NCBI GenBank assembly: GCA_047975765.1
Contig: JBKEEF010000020.1
Location: 100,534-164,533, forward strand
DNA length: 64,000 nt
DNA from: JAQWBS01 sp047975765
GTDB lineage: Bacteria; Pseudomonadota; Alphaproteobacteria; RF32; CAG-239
Direction of reading: 5' to 3'
Shown: positions 26,819 through 36,562 of the stretch, one piece after another
How the letters are laid out: every line of letters begins with the position of its first letter
Numbering within the stretch: the first letter of the stretch is position 1
Translations under genes and position numbers: made by a program
Notes under the pieces: generated by a model
The model's database searches: none
Told to the model about the DNA's origin: nothing
What the model saw: only the letters and a program-made list of their open reading frames with translations

Positions 26819-28383
26819 TGATAACTCCATACTTCTGATGCTGCTTTATCATCTTTTCTCAAAGAAATTCTGATTTCACTTGTTTTATTATTTGGGCGGA
26901 AATCAACATAAGCAGTTGCACCCTTAATGAGTGGATTATAGATGAGATGTGTTCCAATGATTTCTCCTTCAGAAGTAGATACATCAAGTTTCAAAACACC
27001 ACCTTCAATATCTTTTTGAGTAATATAACCTACAAAATCAAGAACAAATTTTTTCTTATCTGTTTCCATCATGCCAGAAACACCACCAATTCCTGTATAT
27101 GTTGCTTGAATTTTAGCAAGTTTTTCTTTCGGGGAAACATCATTACACCAGTCAATTGAATATTTGAAATCATATCTTTTGCCTGCTTCAATTCTTTCAT
27201 CAGGCACCCAATAAGCCACAATGTTATCATGGATTTCTTGGATAGAAGGTATTTCAACTAACATCACACGACCTTTGCCCCAATCTCCATCAGGTTTCAC
27301 CCATGCGCTTGGGCGTTGTTCATAGTTTGCCTCAAAATCAAGATAATGTTTAGGGTCCTTATCTCTTTGCATAATTCCGAAACCTTTAGGATTTTCATCA
27401 ACAAAAGAGCTTACACGAAGATATTTTGAATTATCAAGAGGTCTCCAGAGCCATTCGCCATTACCATTATGAACCAAGAGACCATCACTATCATGAACTT
27501 CAGGTCTGTGGTCGTCGAAAAGATGCTTGTTATTTTCGCCAAACAAGAACATAGAAGTCAAAGGAGCAATTCCAATTTGAGTAATGTTTTTACGAGGGAA
27601 GAGGGTTGCAGATACTTTCATTTTTGTAATGGTACCAGGGAGAATGTTAAAACTATATACACCTGTTACACTTGGGCTGTCCAAAAAAGCGTGAACTTTG
27701 ATAGATTTTGATTTAGTGCTTGGTCTCTCAATCCAAAATTCTTCGAAAACAGGGAATTCTTCACCAGTTGGAAGTGCTGTATCAATTGCTAACCCTCTTG
27801 CAGAAAGACCATATTTTTGACCTTTTCCTAGTGCTCTAAAATAGCTTGCACCCAAAAAAGAGATGAGTTCATCATAGTATTTTGGGGTGTTTAATGGTGT
27901 GTGAATTCTAAAACCAGCATAGCCTAGGTTTTCATCAATACCAGAAATATCATTCTTGCCATAGTCAAAGAATTTAGGAGAATAGTTAATTGGAGTAGAT
28001 TTTCCATCTACGATTTCATTGATTTTTACAGAGTCTTGGAAAATTGAACCAAGGTGAAAGAATTGAACTTCAAATGGAAGTTTTTGGCTGTACCAAGGAC
28101 CGTTTTCTCTAGAGAATCTTATGTCACGATGTTGATCATAGCTTAAATTTCTTAAGTTGTCAGGAAGATCAGTTGGAATTTTTTTATATGGTTGTTTAGA
28201 GAGTTCTTCAGCTTTATCAATCAAGAATGTTTTATCAAACACGTCATTTTGATTGATTTCATCGAAAGGAGCAGTTGTTTCTTCTTCAAAAGAAGCATAG
28301 TGATAAGCAAAAGTTGAAACAGCTGAAGCCAAGAGGATAAAAACCAACAAGATAAAAAATTTACGCACTTTTATAGTCTCCAT
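26806..28383 (-). CDS. opgG: Glucans biosynthesis protein G
   Basis: Periplasmic protein needed to modify or branch the glucan made by OpgH. The 525-aa sequence has an N-terminal hydrophobic segment (FFILLVFILLASAVSTFAY) that acts as signal or anchor. The MdoG domain follows, with YDQHRDIRF, GYAGFRIHTPLNTP, SSYFRALGKGQ-like text (ASYFRALGKGQ), SMFLFGEN and ending SYQWLP. It is the first gene of the operon, and its stop overlaps the next start. Confidence 0.95.
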   Translation of the reverse strand: METIKVRKFFILLVFILLASAVSTFAYHYASFEEETTAPFDEINQNDVFDKTFLIDKAEELSKQPYKKIPTDLPDNLRNLSYDQHRDIRFSRENGPWYSQKLPFEVQFFHLGSIFQDSVKINEIVDGKSTPINYSPKFFDYGKNDISGIDENLGYAGFRIHTPLNTPKYYDELISFLGASYFRALGKGQKYGLSARGLAIDTALPTGEEFPVFEEFWIERPSTKSKSIKVHAFLDSPSVTGVYSFNILPGTITKMKVSATLFPRKNITQIGIAPLTSMFLFGENNKHLFDDHRPEVHDSDGLLVHNGNGEWLWRPLDNSKYLRVSSFVDENPKGFGIMQRDKDPKHYLDFEANYEQRPSAWVKPDGDWGKGRVMLVEIPSIQEIHDNIVAYWVPDERIEAGKRYDFKYSIDWCNDVSPKEKLAKIQATYTGIGGVSGMMETDKKKFVLDFVGYITQKDIEGGVLKLDVSTSEGEIIGTHLIYNPLIKGATAYVDFRPNNKTSEIRISLRKDDKAASEVWSYQWLP

Positions 28384-28388
28384 ATATA

Positions 28389-28424
28389 AATAATCTCAAT
28401 AGGTGAGCATTGAGATTATTTATT
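28389..28424 (-). terminator. Hairpin after the autotransporter gene
   Basis: AATAATCTCAAT pairs with ATTGAGATTATT across an eight-base loop, with an AT-rich but short T-tail. Confidence 0.6.
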
Positions 28425-28446
28425 AAATATTTTTTATATAATTACA

Positions 28447-31400
28447 CTAGAAATTTAAAGATATACCCATATTAAATTCATACGAGCCGTCTTTTTCGAG
28501 AAGTTTTGAAGCTTCTCCAAAGAAGTTGATATCTTTATATTTATAGTCTGCACGAGAAGATATGACAGCTCTATATCTTTGAGCTTCATATCCCTTAACT
28601 TTATAATCACCACCCATGCCGTTTATTCTTGCAGTTGAACCACTATTTGCATCATTAAATTCTTGATAGTAAGTTCCACCCAAACGAACTTTCATCGCAT
28701 TGTTTTCATCAATTTCAAAAGTTTTCTTTGCATAAAGACCAAGTCCCCCTTCAACAGAAACATTGTTTGATGATTTGATTGTGATTTGGTCGTTTTCTTT
28801 TGTCTTATCTTGATAAACGCCAAATACATTAAATTCTGCAGTTGGCTCAAGGGTAAAGAAGTTCAAATCAATATCTTTTCTGAGTTCATTTCCAACACCA
28901 TAATAATAGTTATTTGTGTCAGCCGAATATGTTTGACTTCCTGAATATCTTTTATAGTCGCCAAAGCCATAACCAATTCTTGGTGTAGAAACAAAATTGA
29001 AAGCATCTGATTGATATTTAACAGGCGCAAAAACGTTGAAAACGGTTTCTTTTCTTTTTGAACCACGATCATATTTGCTGTTGAGTTGTGTGATGCTCAA
29101 GCCTGTACCAAGATGAAGATTAGAAGTATATTTCTTCTCAACAACACCATAAACAGAGTTTGCATTTTCTTTATACCCCTGAACAACACCAGACGTTTCT
29201 TGATCTTTTTTGTAGTAGTCATATCCAACAAAACCAGAAATTTCTTCATCAGAATTATTATCAAAGAGTGCATTGTTCATATTTCTGCTCAAGCTTTTTG
29301 TTGCTTCAAGATTTTGACGAGAAAAACTAGGGAAGAAATCGAGTCCAAGTTGGTTATTGACAGCAACCCCAAATGAATTTTGATTATTAGCACTTTTGAA
29401 AAGACTAAACATTGTTTCATTATTTTGGCTTGCATAGTTCTGACTTAAGAATTGTGCTGCTGAATTGTCATCGACAACATCATCAAAAGATTTCATAGTC
29501 ATCACAACGTCCTGAGCACCTGATTCATTTGTCACTAAATTTGCATCAAAAAGGTAAGAAGAGGAGAGGAGATTAATTCCTGTATCTTCTCCAACAAATG
29601 AATTTTCATTGACATAAGTTGTTTCGAAACCTTCATCGACAATGCTTGAAGAAGCATAAACTGTTCCTGAAATTTCAGGAGCAATATAACTTCCGCCCTT
29701 TGCCACTGCAAATGAACTCGTTTCATCTGTGAGAGATGTGAAGTTAAGCGCAGATGAAGATGTAAAGTTGCTCCAATTTTCAAAAGTTGAGCTATTATTT
29801 AAGCTAATGAAGTTATCACACCCCGTTTGTGTTGTTGAATTACATGTTGAAGTATCCATACTTGTTCCATCAATGGTAATGTTGCCCATATTATAAACTT
29901 TTGACGCATTATCAGCATAGATACCGTAACTCGTGCCAGATGAGTTTGTTATGGTGATTGTACCGCTATTATAAACGGATGAACTAGAATTAGCATACAT
30001 ACCATACACAGTTGCACCAGTTGATCCATTTATTGTGATTGTACCACTATTGGAGATGGTTGAAGAGTCTGTTGCAATCATTCCATAAAGGATAGAGGAA
30101 TCTCCTCCAGAAAGCGTGATTGATCCTGTATTTGATGCTGTTGAGCTATTTGAAGCTTCCATTCCAGTTAAATTTGAACTAGCCAAGCCAGTAAGTGTGA
30201 TTGATCCAGCATTTGTTGCTGTACCAGCTGTTGTTGTACTGCTTGATCCAGATCCTGTTGTTATTCCGGCTGTTGTCATGCCATATCCATCTGAACTTGC
30301 AGCGATATTGAGCGTAATCACCCCTGTGCTTGAGTTTGTAAGATTTGTTCCTTCCATTGCTGTAATATCACTGAAGTATGTAGAATCTGTTGCAATTGTG
30401 CCATTGTTTATGGCTTTTCCATCTGTTGACATTCCTGTCGCTTGGTTTGCTGCCATGAAGATATTTGCACCTGCTGCATTTGTTAGAACAGATGAAGAAC
30501 CACCAGCCATTGCTGTTGAGCCATTTGCGCTTGAAAGCAAATGAATCATGCCTTCATTAATTCCATTTACAGTGGCGTAAATACCAAAACTATTAACATC
30601 TCCAATGGTGATTGTTCCAGCATTTCTTGCTGTTCCACCAACTGCATTCATTCCGTATGAAACACCATCCGTTGCATCACCCGTAATTGTGATTGTCGCA
30701 CCACTTCTGTTAACTAAAGTCCCACCGTTTCCACTAATACCTTCTCCACCATTTGCAAGCGTTATAGATGAGTTATTATAAACATTACCTGAAGAATATA
30801 TACCATAACCATAGAGACCTGAGAGTGCTATAGAGCCAGAGTTTATGATTTCTCCTGTTGAATTACCGAAAATACCATAAGCCTTATTAACTGAAAAATC
30901 GTAATTTCCATTTCCAGTTAGTATAATTTTTCCTGTTGCTCTATTTGTAACCGTTCCAGTTGCTGATGAATAAATACCATAGATTGTACCGTCTTCAGTT
31001 GAGCTGACATTGATGCTTCCATAGTTATCCATTGAAGGTGAGGTAGAAGCAAGTTCAACGCCTTTGGCATCTTTACCAGTCACATTAATCCTTGCTGTTG
31101 AATCAGCAGCGGAACCATTGCTCACTTTTCCACCAGATTTGATGCCAGTTGCACTTGTTCCAGAAACAGTAATGTCGAGCAAGTTATGTGTTTCACCTGT
31201 TCCATTATTGATTCCAATCCCGTTTGTGATGTCTGAGAGGTTAATACTTCTATTGTTTGTGATTGTGCCAGAAGTTGAACTCATCGCATAAGAATTGCTA
31301 CCTGTTCCAGATAAGGTAATACTATTATTGTTTGTTAAATTTCCTGTTTCTGAAAACAATCCGTAGCTGTTATTAGCCTGACTGAGAGTGATTTGACTGT

Positions 31401-33741
31401 CGTTGACAATGTTTCCGCTCACCGTTTTTAAGCCATAGCTGTCTGTTGCATTAGATACTGTTATATTGCCACTATTGGTGATGAAGCCAGATTTTGTTTC
31501 TATACCTGTTCCGCCATCATTTAATGTTATTACTCCGCCAGTGCTATTGGTTACTTTGCCTTTATCCGCATAGATACCTGTTCCCTTATAGGTCAAATTA
31601 ATAATTCTAGAAATACCATTTATGACTTCTGCTTCTTCAGAATATATACCATAAGATTCAGTATCTGTTCCATTGAGAATATTAACGTTTATTGTGCCAT
31701 TATTCGTGACTTTACCTTTTTTAGCATAAATTCCATAAGATGTTGTATCTGGTGTAGCAGTCAGATTGACGAGATTGATTGTTCCGTTGTTATTTACTGT
31801 TGCATTTGAAACTCTTATTCCGCTTGAATCGCTTGCATTTAGAATTTCAATTTCTCCGGCGTTTGTGATAATTGTATTTGAAGCAGTTGCTTTGCCACTG
31901 GCTGGTTCAACATGAATTCCAATTCCACCTTCTTGCAGAGTAATTTTTGCACCTGTCTCATTTTTGATTGTACCATAGTCGGCATAAATTCCTGTTCCGA
32001 TATTTTCAAGTATGATTGTATTGTTATTTAGTATTGTTCCACCATTATATGATGCCATACCAAAACCATTTTCAGTGGTGTCTTTGATGGTAATTGTGCC
32101 GTTGTTGGTTAAAGAAGCATATAGGGAATTAAACTCAGGATTTGTTCCTTCTCCTCTAATTCCAATCATACCATAGCCATAACTTCCACCAGAGATAGTA
32201 ATGTTTCCACTATTTGAAATTGTACCACCGTGGGCAGAAACCATTCCTGCATGGGCATATTGATAATCGTTTTTGTCATCACCAGTTGAAGTGACATCAA
32301 CAGAAATTGTACCATTGTTTGTGGCGGTAGTGTGTGCATCTGCTAAGATACCAATAATGCCTTTGCCATTTTTAACGTTGTATGTTGCATAGTCATAAGT
32401 TGCACCACTATTTAATGCTGACGATAATGTGATTGAACCATTGTTTTCAATTTCAACATATCCTGTTCTTCTGACAAGTTTTTCGCCACTAAGAAAATCT
32501 GAATCAAGAAAACTTCCCATTCCAACCAAGTTGATAGAATTTGTCGTTCCAGTTCCTGTTGCAGAGGTCGAAAGGTTTATGTCACCTGTTGTGGTATTAA
32601 TAAGTTTTGTTGTTTGAGTAGGTGTTGGAGAGGCTTCTTGATTGATAAGGCGACCTTCCATCCCAATCATTGTTCCACTGTTGCCTGTTGATGTAACGCC
32701 AGTGATGTTCTTCTGGTTAGTAATTTGTCCCAAGGTGTCAGCATACATTGCAATAATCTGATCTGTTGCTTCTGTACCTTCAAAACTCATTAATATATCA
32801 TTATCATTTTCACCTGTTGCTTTGCCACCTGCAACAATTCCAATTGTTGCATTGCTAGAGTTGATTTGAATTGTCCCTAGGTTAACAGCTCTTGAATTTT
32901 CTCTGTCAGCAACGAGACCTGCAGTTGCTTCGCTAAGTTTTATGAGTCCTGTTGTTGTATTTTCAACAATATATTCCCCAAAAGTTTTCATTCCAACTCG
33001 CAAATATGGAATGTTTTCGAGGATGTTTCCTGAGAAATTAATCAGATCTTTAACATCTGTTGTTGTTCCAGAACTGTCAACATTTTGATTGTCGTTACTT
33101 ATATCTAGTGTTGTTAAATTTGATCTGTCGCCAGAAGTTGCAGCAACTTCAACCGCTTTATAATTGTTTGGCGCAAGAGTAGGCTTCTTTGTACCTGCAA
33201 AAGTGGAAAGGCTATCATCCGTTGGAGTATAGTTATCTGTTGTAGCAGAGCTTCCACCACCACCTCCACCGCCGCCACTAAAGGCGAGAGCAGCACCAGC
33301 ACCAAGAAGAACGGCTCCTCCAATCCACCACACTTTCTTAGAAACAATAAATTCGCCTCTGTTGACGTGTTGATAAGCTTCACGAGCAGTTTGTTCTTCT
33401 TTGTAAACACTACTTTTTGCCATAAAATTCTGATATTGCTGAGAAGGAATATTATAGGTGCAACCATGTCTAGGGTTTGCACCAGCCGCTTTGAAAGTAT
33501 TATATGCTGTGATATTATTCTGAAGAATAGCATAGCATAGACCTGTGTTTCCATTTCGATCTGTTGTATCAATATTGAGTCCTCTTTGAACCGCAACGCG
33601 TAAAACCCTCACTTTTCCATTAGAAGCATAATTATACATTTCTGCCAAACTTAGAGGTGGAAGAGCTGCTTGGGCACTAAGTGAGGTCATATAAAAACAT
33701 GTTAATGTTAATATAGATAAGCCTTTGCGAGTTTTAGTCAT
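28447..33741 (-). CDS. Giant autotransporter adhesin with N-terminal ankyrin-like segment
   Basis: 1764 aa from the ATG at 33741. After a signal peptide come residues resembling ankyrin repeats (DRNGNTGLCYAILQNN, FKAAGANPRHG). Then there is a hydrophobic helix near 140-155 followed by eight Gly. A very long passenger of beta-helix repeats built on phrases such as ITNSGTITI and NNGTINV follows. The last 270 or so residues form a 12-strand-type autotransporter barrel ending GISLNF. It should be secreted by type V and displayed at the surface, probably for adhesion. The internal hydrophobic/Gly segment is unusual. Confidence 0.9.
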   Translation of the reverse strand: MTKTRKGLSILTLTCFYMTSLSAQAALPPLSLAEMYNYASNGKVRVLRVAVQRGLNIDTTDRNGNTGLCYAILQNNITAYNTFKAAGANPRHGCTYNIPSQQYQNFMAKSSVYKEEQTAREAYQHVNRGEFIVSKKVWWIGGAVLLGAGAALAFSGGGGGGGGSSATTDNYTPTDDSLSTFAGTKKPTLAPNNYKAVEVAATSGDRSNLTTLDISNDNQNVDSSGTTTDVKDLINFSGNILENIPYLRVGMKTFGEYIVENTTTGLIKLSEATAGLVADRENSRAVNLGTIQINSSNATIGIVAGGKATGENDNDILMSFEGTEATDQIIAMYADTLGQITNQKNITGVTSTGNSGTMIGMEGRLINQEASPTPTQTTKLINTTTGDINLSTSATGTGTTNSINLVGMGSFLDSDFLSGEKLVRRTGYVEIENNGSITLSSALNSGATYDYATYNVKNGKGIIGILADAHTTATNNGTISVDVTSTGDDKNDYQYAHAGMVSAHGGTISNSGNITISGGSYGYGMIGIRGEGTNPEFNSLYASLTNNGTITIKDTTENGFGMASYNGGTILNNNTIILENIGTGIYADYGTIKNETGAKITLQEGGIGIHVEPASGKATASNTIITNAGEIEILNASDSSGIRVSNATVNNNGTINLVNLTATPDTTSYGIYAKKGKVTNNGTINVNILNGTDTESYGIYSEEAEVINGISRIINLTYKGTGIYADKGKVTNSTGGVITLNDGGTGIETKSGFITNSGNITVSNATDSYGLKTVSGNIVNDSQITLSQANNSYGLFSETGNLTNNNSITLSGTGSNSYAMSSTSGTITNNRSINLSDITNGIGINNGTGETHNLLDITVSGTSATGIKSGGKVSNGSAADSTARINVTGKDAKGVELASTSPSMDNYGSINVSSTEDGTIYGIYSSATGTVTNRATGKIILTGNGNYDFSVNKAYGIFGNSTGEIINSGSIALSGLYGYGIYSSGNVYNNSSITLANGGEGISGNGGTLVNRSGATITITGDATDGVSYGMNAVGGTARNAGTITIGDVNSFGIYATVNGINEGMIHLLSSANGSTAMAGGSSSVLTNAAGANIFMAANQATGMSTDGKAINNGTIATDSTYFSDITAMEGTNLTNSSTGVITLNIAASSDGYGMTTAGITTGSGSSSTTTAGTATNAGSITLTGLASSNLTGMEASNSSTASNTGSITLSGGDSSILYGMIATDSSTISNSGTITINGSTGATVYGMYANSSSSVYNSGTITITNSSGTSYGIYADNASKVYNMGNITIDGTSMDTSTCNSTTQTGCDNFISLNNSSTFENWSNFTSSSALNFTSLTDETSSFAVAKGGSYIAPEISGTVYASSSIVDEGFETTYVNENSFVGEDTGINLLSSSYLFDANLVTNESGAQDVVMTMKSFDDVVDDNSAAQFLSQNYASQNNETMFSLFKSANNQNSFGVAVNNQLGLDFFPSFSRQNLEATKSLSRNMNNALFDNNSDEEISGFVGYDYYKKDQETSGVVQGYKENANSVYGVVEKKYTSNLHLGTGLSITQLNSKYDRGSKRKETVFNVFAPVKYQSDAFNFVSTPRIGYGFGDYKRYSGSQTYSADTNNYYYGVGNELRKDIDLNFFTLEPTAEFNVFGVYQDKTKENDQITIKSSNNVSVEGGLGLYAKKTFEIDENNAMKVRLGGTYYQEFNDANSGSTARINGMGGDYKVKGYEAQRYRAVISSRADYKYKDINFFGEASKLLEKDGSYEFNMGISLNF

Positions 33742-33921
33742 CAATTTTTATTCCTTCAGCTAATAAAAAGAGTTCAATTCAGTTTCATACTATATGATAA
33801 ATCTTAACAATAGATAAAATTTTCTTGCCACATAGGAGTTAAATATTGAAAAACTTGATAATTTTTATAGGAATATTATTTATATATGATAGGATGATGA
33901 AAAATATCTCAAAGGAAAAAT

Positions 33922-34590
33922 ATGCTCATGAAAAATGCAAAAATAGCTTTTGTCAGCGATTTTGATGGAACAATCACAGACGATGATTTTTTTGAATATA
34001 CGACAAAAACATACTTTGATGAAGAAGCTCTTAAGCCTTGGCGAGAATATGTTAATGGTACAAAAAATCACTTTGATGCCTTGAAAGAAATGTTTGCTAA
34101 AATCAGAGTGCAAGAGAGAGATTTGAATGAACTTATTGAAACAATCAATGTTGACAAGGATTTTGAAAAAGTTATCAAGCTTTGTTTTTCTAAGAATATT
34201 ACACTGTATATCTGCAGTGCAGGAAATGATTATTATATTCAAAAAATTATAGGAAATATAATTTCTGAACACAAAGTTAAGCTTGTAACAAACCATGGTG
34301 AATATAGTCCTGAAGAAGGATTAGTGATGACATCTCCTGAAAAAAACTTTCCTTTTTACGATGAAAAAATTGGGATCTCAAAATATAAACTTGTGAAGCA
34401 GTTGAAAGATGAGGGCTATTTTGTAGTTTTTGCAGGAGATGGGCCTCCTGATGTTGAGCCAGCAAGAATTGCTGATGTTGTCTTTGCAAAAAAGATTTTG
34501 CTTAAACGTTGTCTTGAAGAAAATATTCCTTTCCAAAAGTTTGATAGTTTTGCAAATATTTATGAATATTTTAAGGAGATAAATTCATGA
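33922..34590 (+). CDS. HAD superfamily phosphatase (MtnX-like)
   Basis: 222 aa with the HAD nucleophile motif VSDFDGTITDDDF (residues about 13-25) and the motif II strand YICSAGNDYY. The C-terminal metal motif GDGPPDVEPA completes it. It is closest in feel to HAD-IB phosphatases such as MtnX or PSP. AAAGGA supports the ATG at 33922. It overlaps the G1P dehydrogenase start as ATGA, so it may dephosphorylate that enzyme's product; the substrate is unproven. Confidence 0.8.
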   Translation: MLMKNAKIAFVSDFDGTITDDDFFEYTTKTYFDEEALKPWREYVNGTKNHFDALKEMFAKIRVQERDLNELIETINVDKDFEKVIKLCFSKNITLYICSAGNDYYIQKIIGNIISEHKVKLVTNHGEYSPEEGLVMTSPEKNFPFYDEKIGISKYKLVKQLKDEGYFVVFAGDGPPDVEPARIADVVFAKKILLKRCLEENIPFQKFDSFANIYEYFKEINS

Positions 34591-35660
34591 GCCTCTATCC
34601 TCAATATATCAACAAACAAATCAATATTCCATATCTTCTCAAAATTGGACAGGGAAAAACAAAAAAAATAGGAAAATATTTGGTTGATAAGGGGATGAAT
34701 AGAGTTGCTCTCTTTATGGGATATGGCATTGAAGATATTCTTGGAAAAGAGCTTTATGCTGGCTTAGAAGCGCAAAAAATTACGGTTTCATATAAAATGG
34801 TTGTGGATGATATTGATATCGATACCATAACACACACAGCTTTTAATTTGCCTAAGGTTGATGCAATTTTAGGAATTGGAGGCGGGAAGGCTTTGGATTT
34901 TGCTAAATATTCAGCCTATCTTTTGAAGCTTCCTTTTATCAGTGTTCCAACCTCAACTTCTAATGATGGTTTTTGTAGTCCAACTTCTTCATTAACGGTT
35001 CAAGGAAAGAGAAAAACTGTAAAATCGGGCATCCCTTATGGTGTGGTGATTGATTTAGATATCATTAAAAACAGTCCAAGTATCTTTTTCTATTCAGGTA
35101 TTGGGGATATGGTTTCCAAAATCACAGCTCTTTGGGATTGGAAAGAAGCTTTCAATAAGGGTTTTGAGCGATTTAATGATTTTGCTTCACTGTTAGCTTA
35201 TAATTCTTTGGATTTACTTTTCCTGAAACATTCTTCGGATATTTCTTCAGTTGAGTTTCAAAGAAGTTTGGCAAATTCTTTGATGATGAGTGGAATTTCT
35301 ATGGAAGTAGCTGGAACATCCAGACCAGCTAGTGGTTCTGAACATCTCATTTCTCATGCACTTGATGCACTCTCAGAAAAACCAAAAATGCATGGTGTTC
35401 AAGTTGGTGTTGCGACCTATCTTTGTGCTTTGCTTCAAAATAATCCACACTTGCCTCGCGTGAAAGATATTCTACTGAATACAGGTTTTTTCGAGTTTGC
35501 AAAGACAACACCTTTTAATAAGAAAGAATTTATTGATGCCTTGAAACTTGCACCAAGTATTAAGACAGACTATTACACCATTCTTTCAGAAAAAGAAAGT
35601 TTTGAAAAAGCTTTAAAATTTATTGAAACAGATGAGATTTTGAAGGAGCTGATTAAATAA
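34587..35660 (+). CDS. sn-glycerol-1-phosphate dehydrogenase-like (EgsA/AraM family)
   Basis: Reduces dihydroxyacetone phosphate to sn-glycerol-1-phosphate with NAD(P)H in the archaeal-lipid type reaction. The 357-aa protein has the Gly-rich nucleotide motif ILGIGGGKALDFAKY, the conserved SVPTSTSNDGF, the metal-ligand segment TSRPASGSEHLISHALD and MHGVQVG. These fit the AraM/EgsA branch more than glycerol dehydrogenase. It is coupled to a HAD phosphatase, so the pair could yield free glycerol or feed a G1P-based polymer. Confidence 0.8.
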   Translation: MSLYPQYINKQINIPYLLKIGQGKTKKIGKYLVDKGMNRVALFMGYGIEDILGKELYAGLEAQKITVSYKMVVDDIDIDTITHTAFNLPKVDAILGIGGGKALDFAKYSAYLLKLPFISVPTSTSNDGFCSPTSSLTVQGKRKTVKSGIPYGVVIDLDIIKNSPSIFFYSGIGDMVSKITALWDWKEAFNKGFERFNDFASLLAYNSLDLLFLKHSSDISSVEFQRSLANSLMMSGISMEVAGTSRPASGSEHLISHALDALSEKPKMHGVQVGVATYLCALLQNNPHLPRVKDILLNTGFFEFAKTTPFNKKEFIDALKLAPSIKTDYYTILSEKESFEKALKFIETDEILKELIK

Positions 35661-35663
35661 GTC

Positions 35664-36122
35664 TTATTTTTTTCCACTAGAACCAAATCCACCAATACTT
35701 CTGTTTGTGTTGTCAGAAACGCTAGCTTCTATGATTTCTGGTTTATAAATTGGACAGATAGCCATTTGTGCAATTCTATCTCCTGGATTGATTGTTAAAT
35801 CTTCATCAGAAGTGTTTATCATAATTGCTCCAATTTCGCCACGATATGAAAAGTCGATTGTACCAATGCCATTGACCATTGAAATTCCGTTTTTTGCAGC
35901 GAGCCCACTTCTAGCACGCACTTGAATTTCTACCCAGTCATTATCTTCTTTGATGAGTTCACACTTGATGCCAGTTGGCACAATTTGTCTTTGATGAGCT
36001 TTAAGAATAATTGGTTTAGCAATTGCCGCACGCATATCCAAACAAGAGTCTCCTGCATGAGCATAAGCCATTCTTGGCCATTCTTTAGAATAGTTTTCCA
36101 AATATTCAATCTTAATTTTCAT
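35664..36122 (-). CDS. dut: dUTP diphosphatase
   Basis: Trimeric enzyme that hydrolyses dUTP to dUMP, keeping uracil out of DNA. All five motifs are present in 152 aa: DSCLDMRA, ARSGLAAKNG, GIGTIDFSYRGEIG, GDRIAQMAI and IGGFGSSGKK. It is convergent with the G1P dehydrogenase gene with three bases between stops. Confidence 0.97.
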   Translation of the reverse strand: MKIKIEYLENYSKEWPRMAYAHAGDSCLDMRAAIAKPIILKAHQRQIVPTGIKCELIKEDNDWVEIQVRARSGLAAKNGISMVNGIGTIDFSYRGEIGAIMINTSDEDLTINPGDRIAQMAICPIYKPEIIEASVSDNTNRSIGGFGSSGKK

Positions 36123-36201
36123 CTTATATCTCCTTACTTAAAGAAATATGGCATAGCAGAATGTCTTTATCAAGGTTTTAAGAAAAGTTATCAGTTTAAA
36201 A

Positions 36202-36244
36202 AACGAAGACCGCCTTTCTTGCTGAAAAGAAATTGGCGGTTTTA
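36202..36244 (+). terminator. Terminator-like hairpin upstream of dut
   Basis: ACCGCC/GGCGGT plus TTTCTT/AAGAAA form a two-part stem followed by TTTT. It stands in a region without an obvious upstream plus-strand gene. Confidence 0.5.
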
Positions 36245-36332
36245 GTCTGGTATCTTCGTCCTTTCACAAGGTAATACCTATATAATTGATTAATGAAAAA
36301 ATAAGTTTCTTAATTCAAGGTGAAAATAAAAA

Positions 36333-36440
36333 ATGCAAAGAGAAGCTCTTATTGGCAAATTATTTTCAAAAAAATATTCTTCAAAAGAAGAAATAGGGGA
36401 TAAAAATATACACAATTATTGTTCGATAAAAACAATATAG
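36333..36440 (+). CDS. Possible 35-aa peptide
   Basis: ATG at 36333 with AAGG twelve bases ahead; the basic product begins MQREALIGKLFSKKYSSK. The spacing is long and codon content is not distinctive, so this may be chance. Confidence 0.2.
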   Translation: MQREALIGKLFSKKYSSKEEIGDKNIHNYCSIKTI

Positions 36441-36562
36441 TACAAAAAATTGACAAAAGCAAGCTTTTTTTTTTCTAGACAAAGGATAAGGTACTATAAT
36501 GTAAATAAAACAAAAAAATAGGAGCGTTCTTTTGCAAGAAGCTCCTAGTGGTGAAATTTTAT

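Larger units (their letters stand above)
36123..36562. other. Intergenic region with a hairpin and one weak small ORF
   Basis: 440 AT-rich bases. A hairpin with ACCGCC (36209-36214) and GGCGGT (36235-36240), with inner TTTCTT/AAGAAA pairing, ends in TTTTAG. A 35-codon frame at 36333-36440 is listed separately. TTGACA at 36450 and TATAAT at 36495 are 39 bases apart, so they are not one promoter. Nothing else stands out. Confidence 0.5.

Noticed and set aside
30116..30544. 142-aa plus-strand frame and similar frames inside the autotransporter gene
   Set aside because: They are antisense shadows of the repetitive Thr/Asn/Gly codons and have no own ribosome site.
33114..33596. 160-aa frame overlapping the autotransporter N-terminus
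   Set aside because: It is in another frame of the same strand and lacks any recognisable feature, while the autotransporter frame carries clear domains.
28447..33741. Autotransporter passenger repeats as a CRISPR array or DNA tandem repeat
   Set aside because: Repeats are degenerate at DNA level and coding throughout; there are no constant repeats with unique spacers anywhere in the window.
34277..34489. 70-aa minus-strand frame inside the HAD phosphatase gene
   Set aside because: It is antisense to a well-supported gene and has no supporting signals.
36450..36500. TTGACA and TATAAT as one promoter
   Set aside because: The spacing is 39 bases, far outside the 16-18 range.
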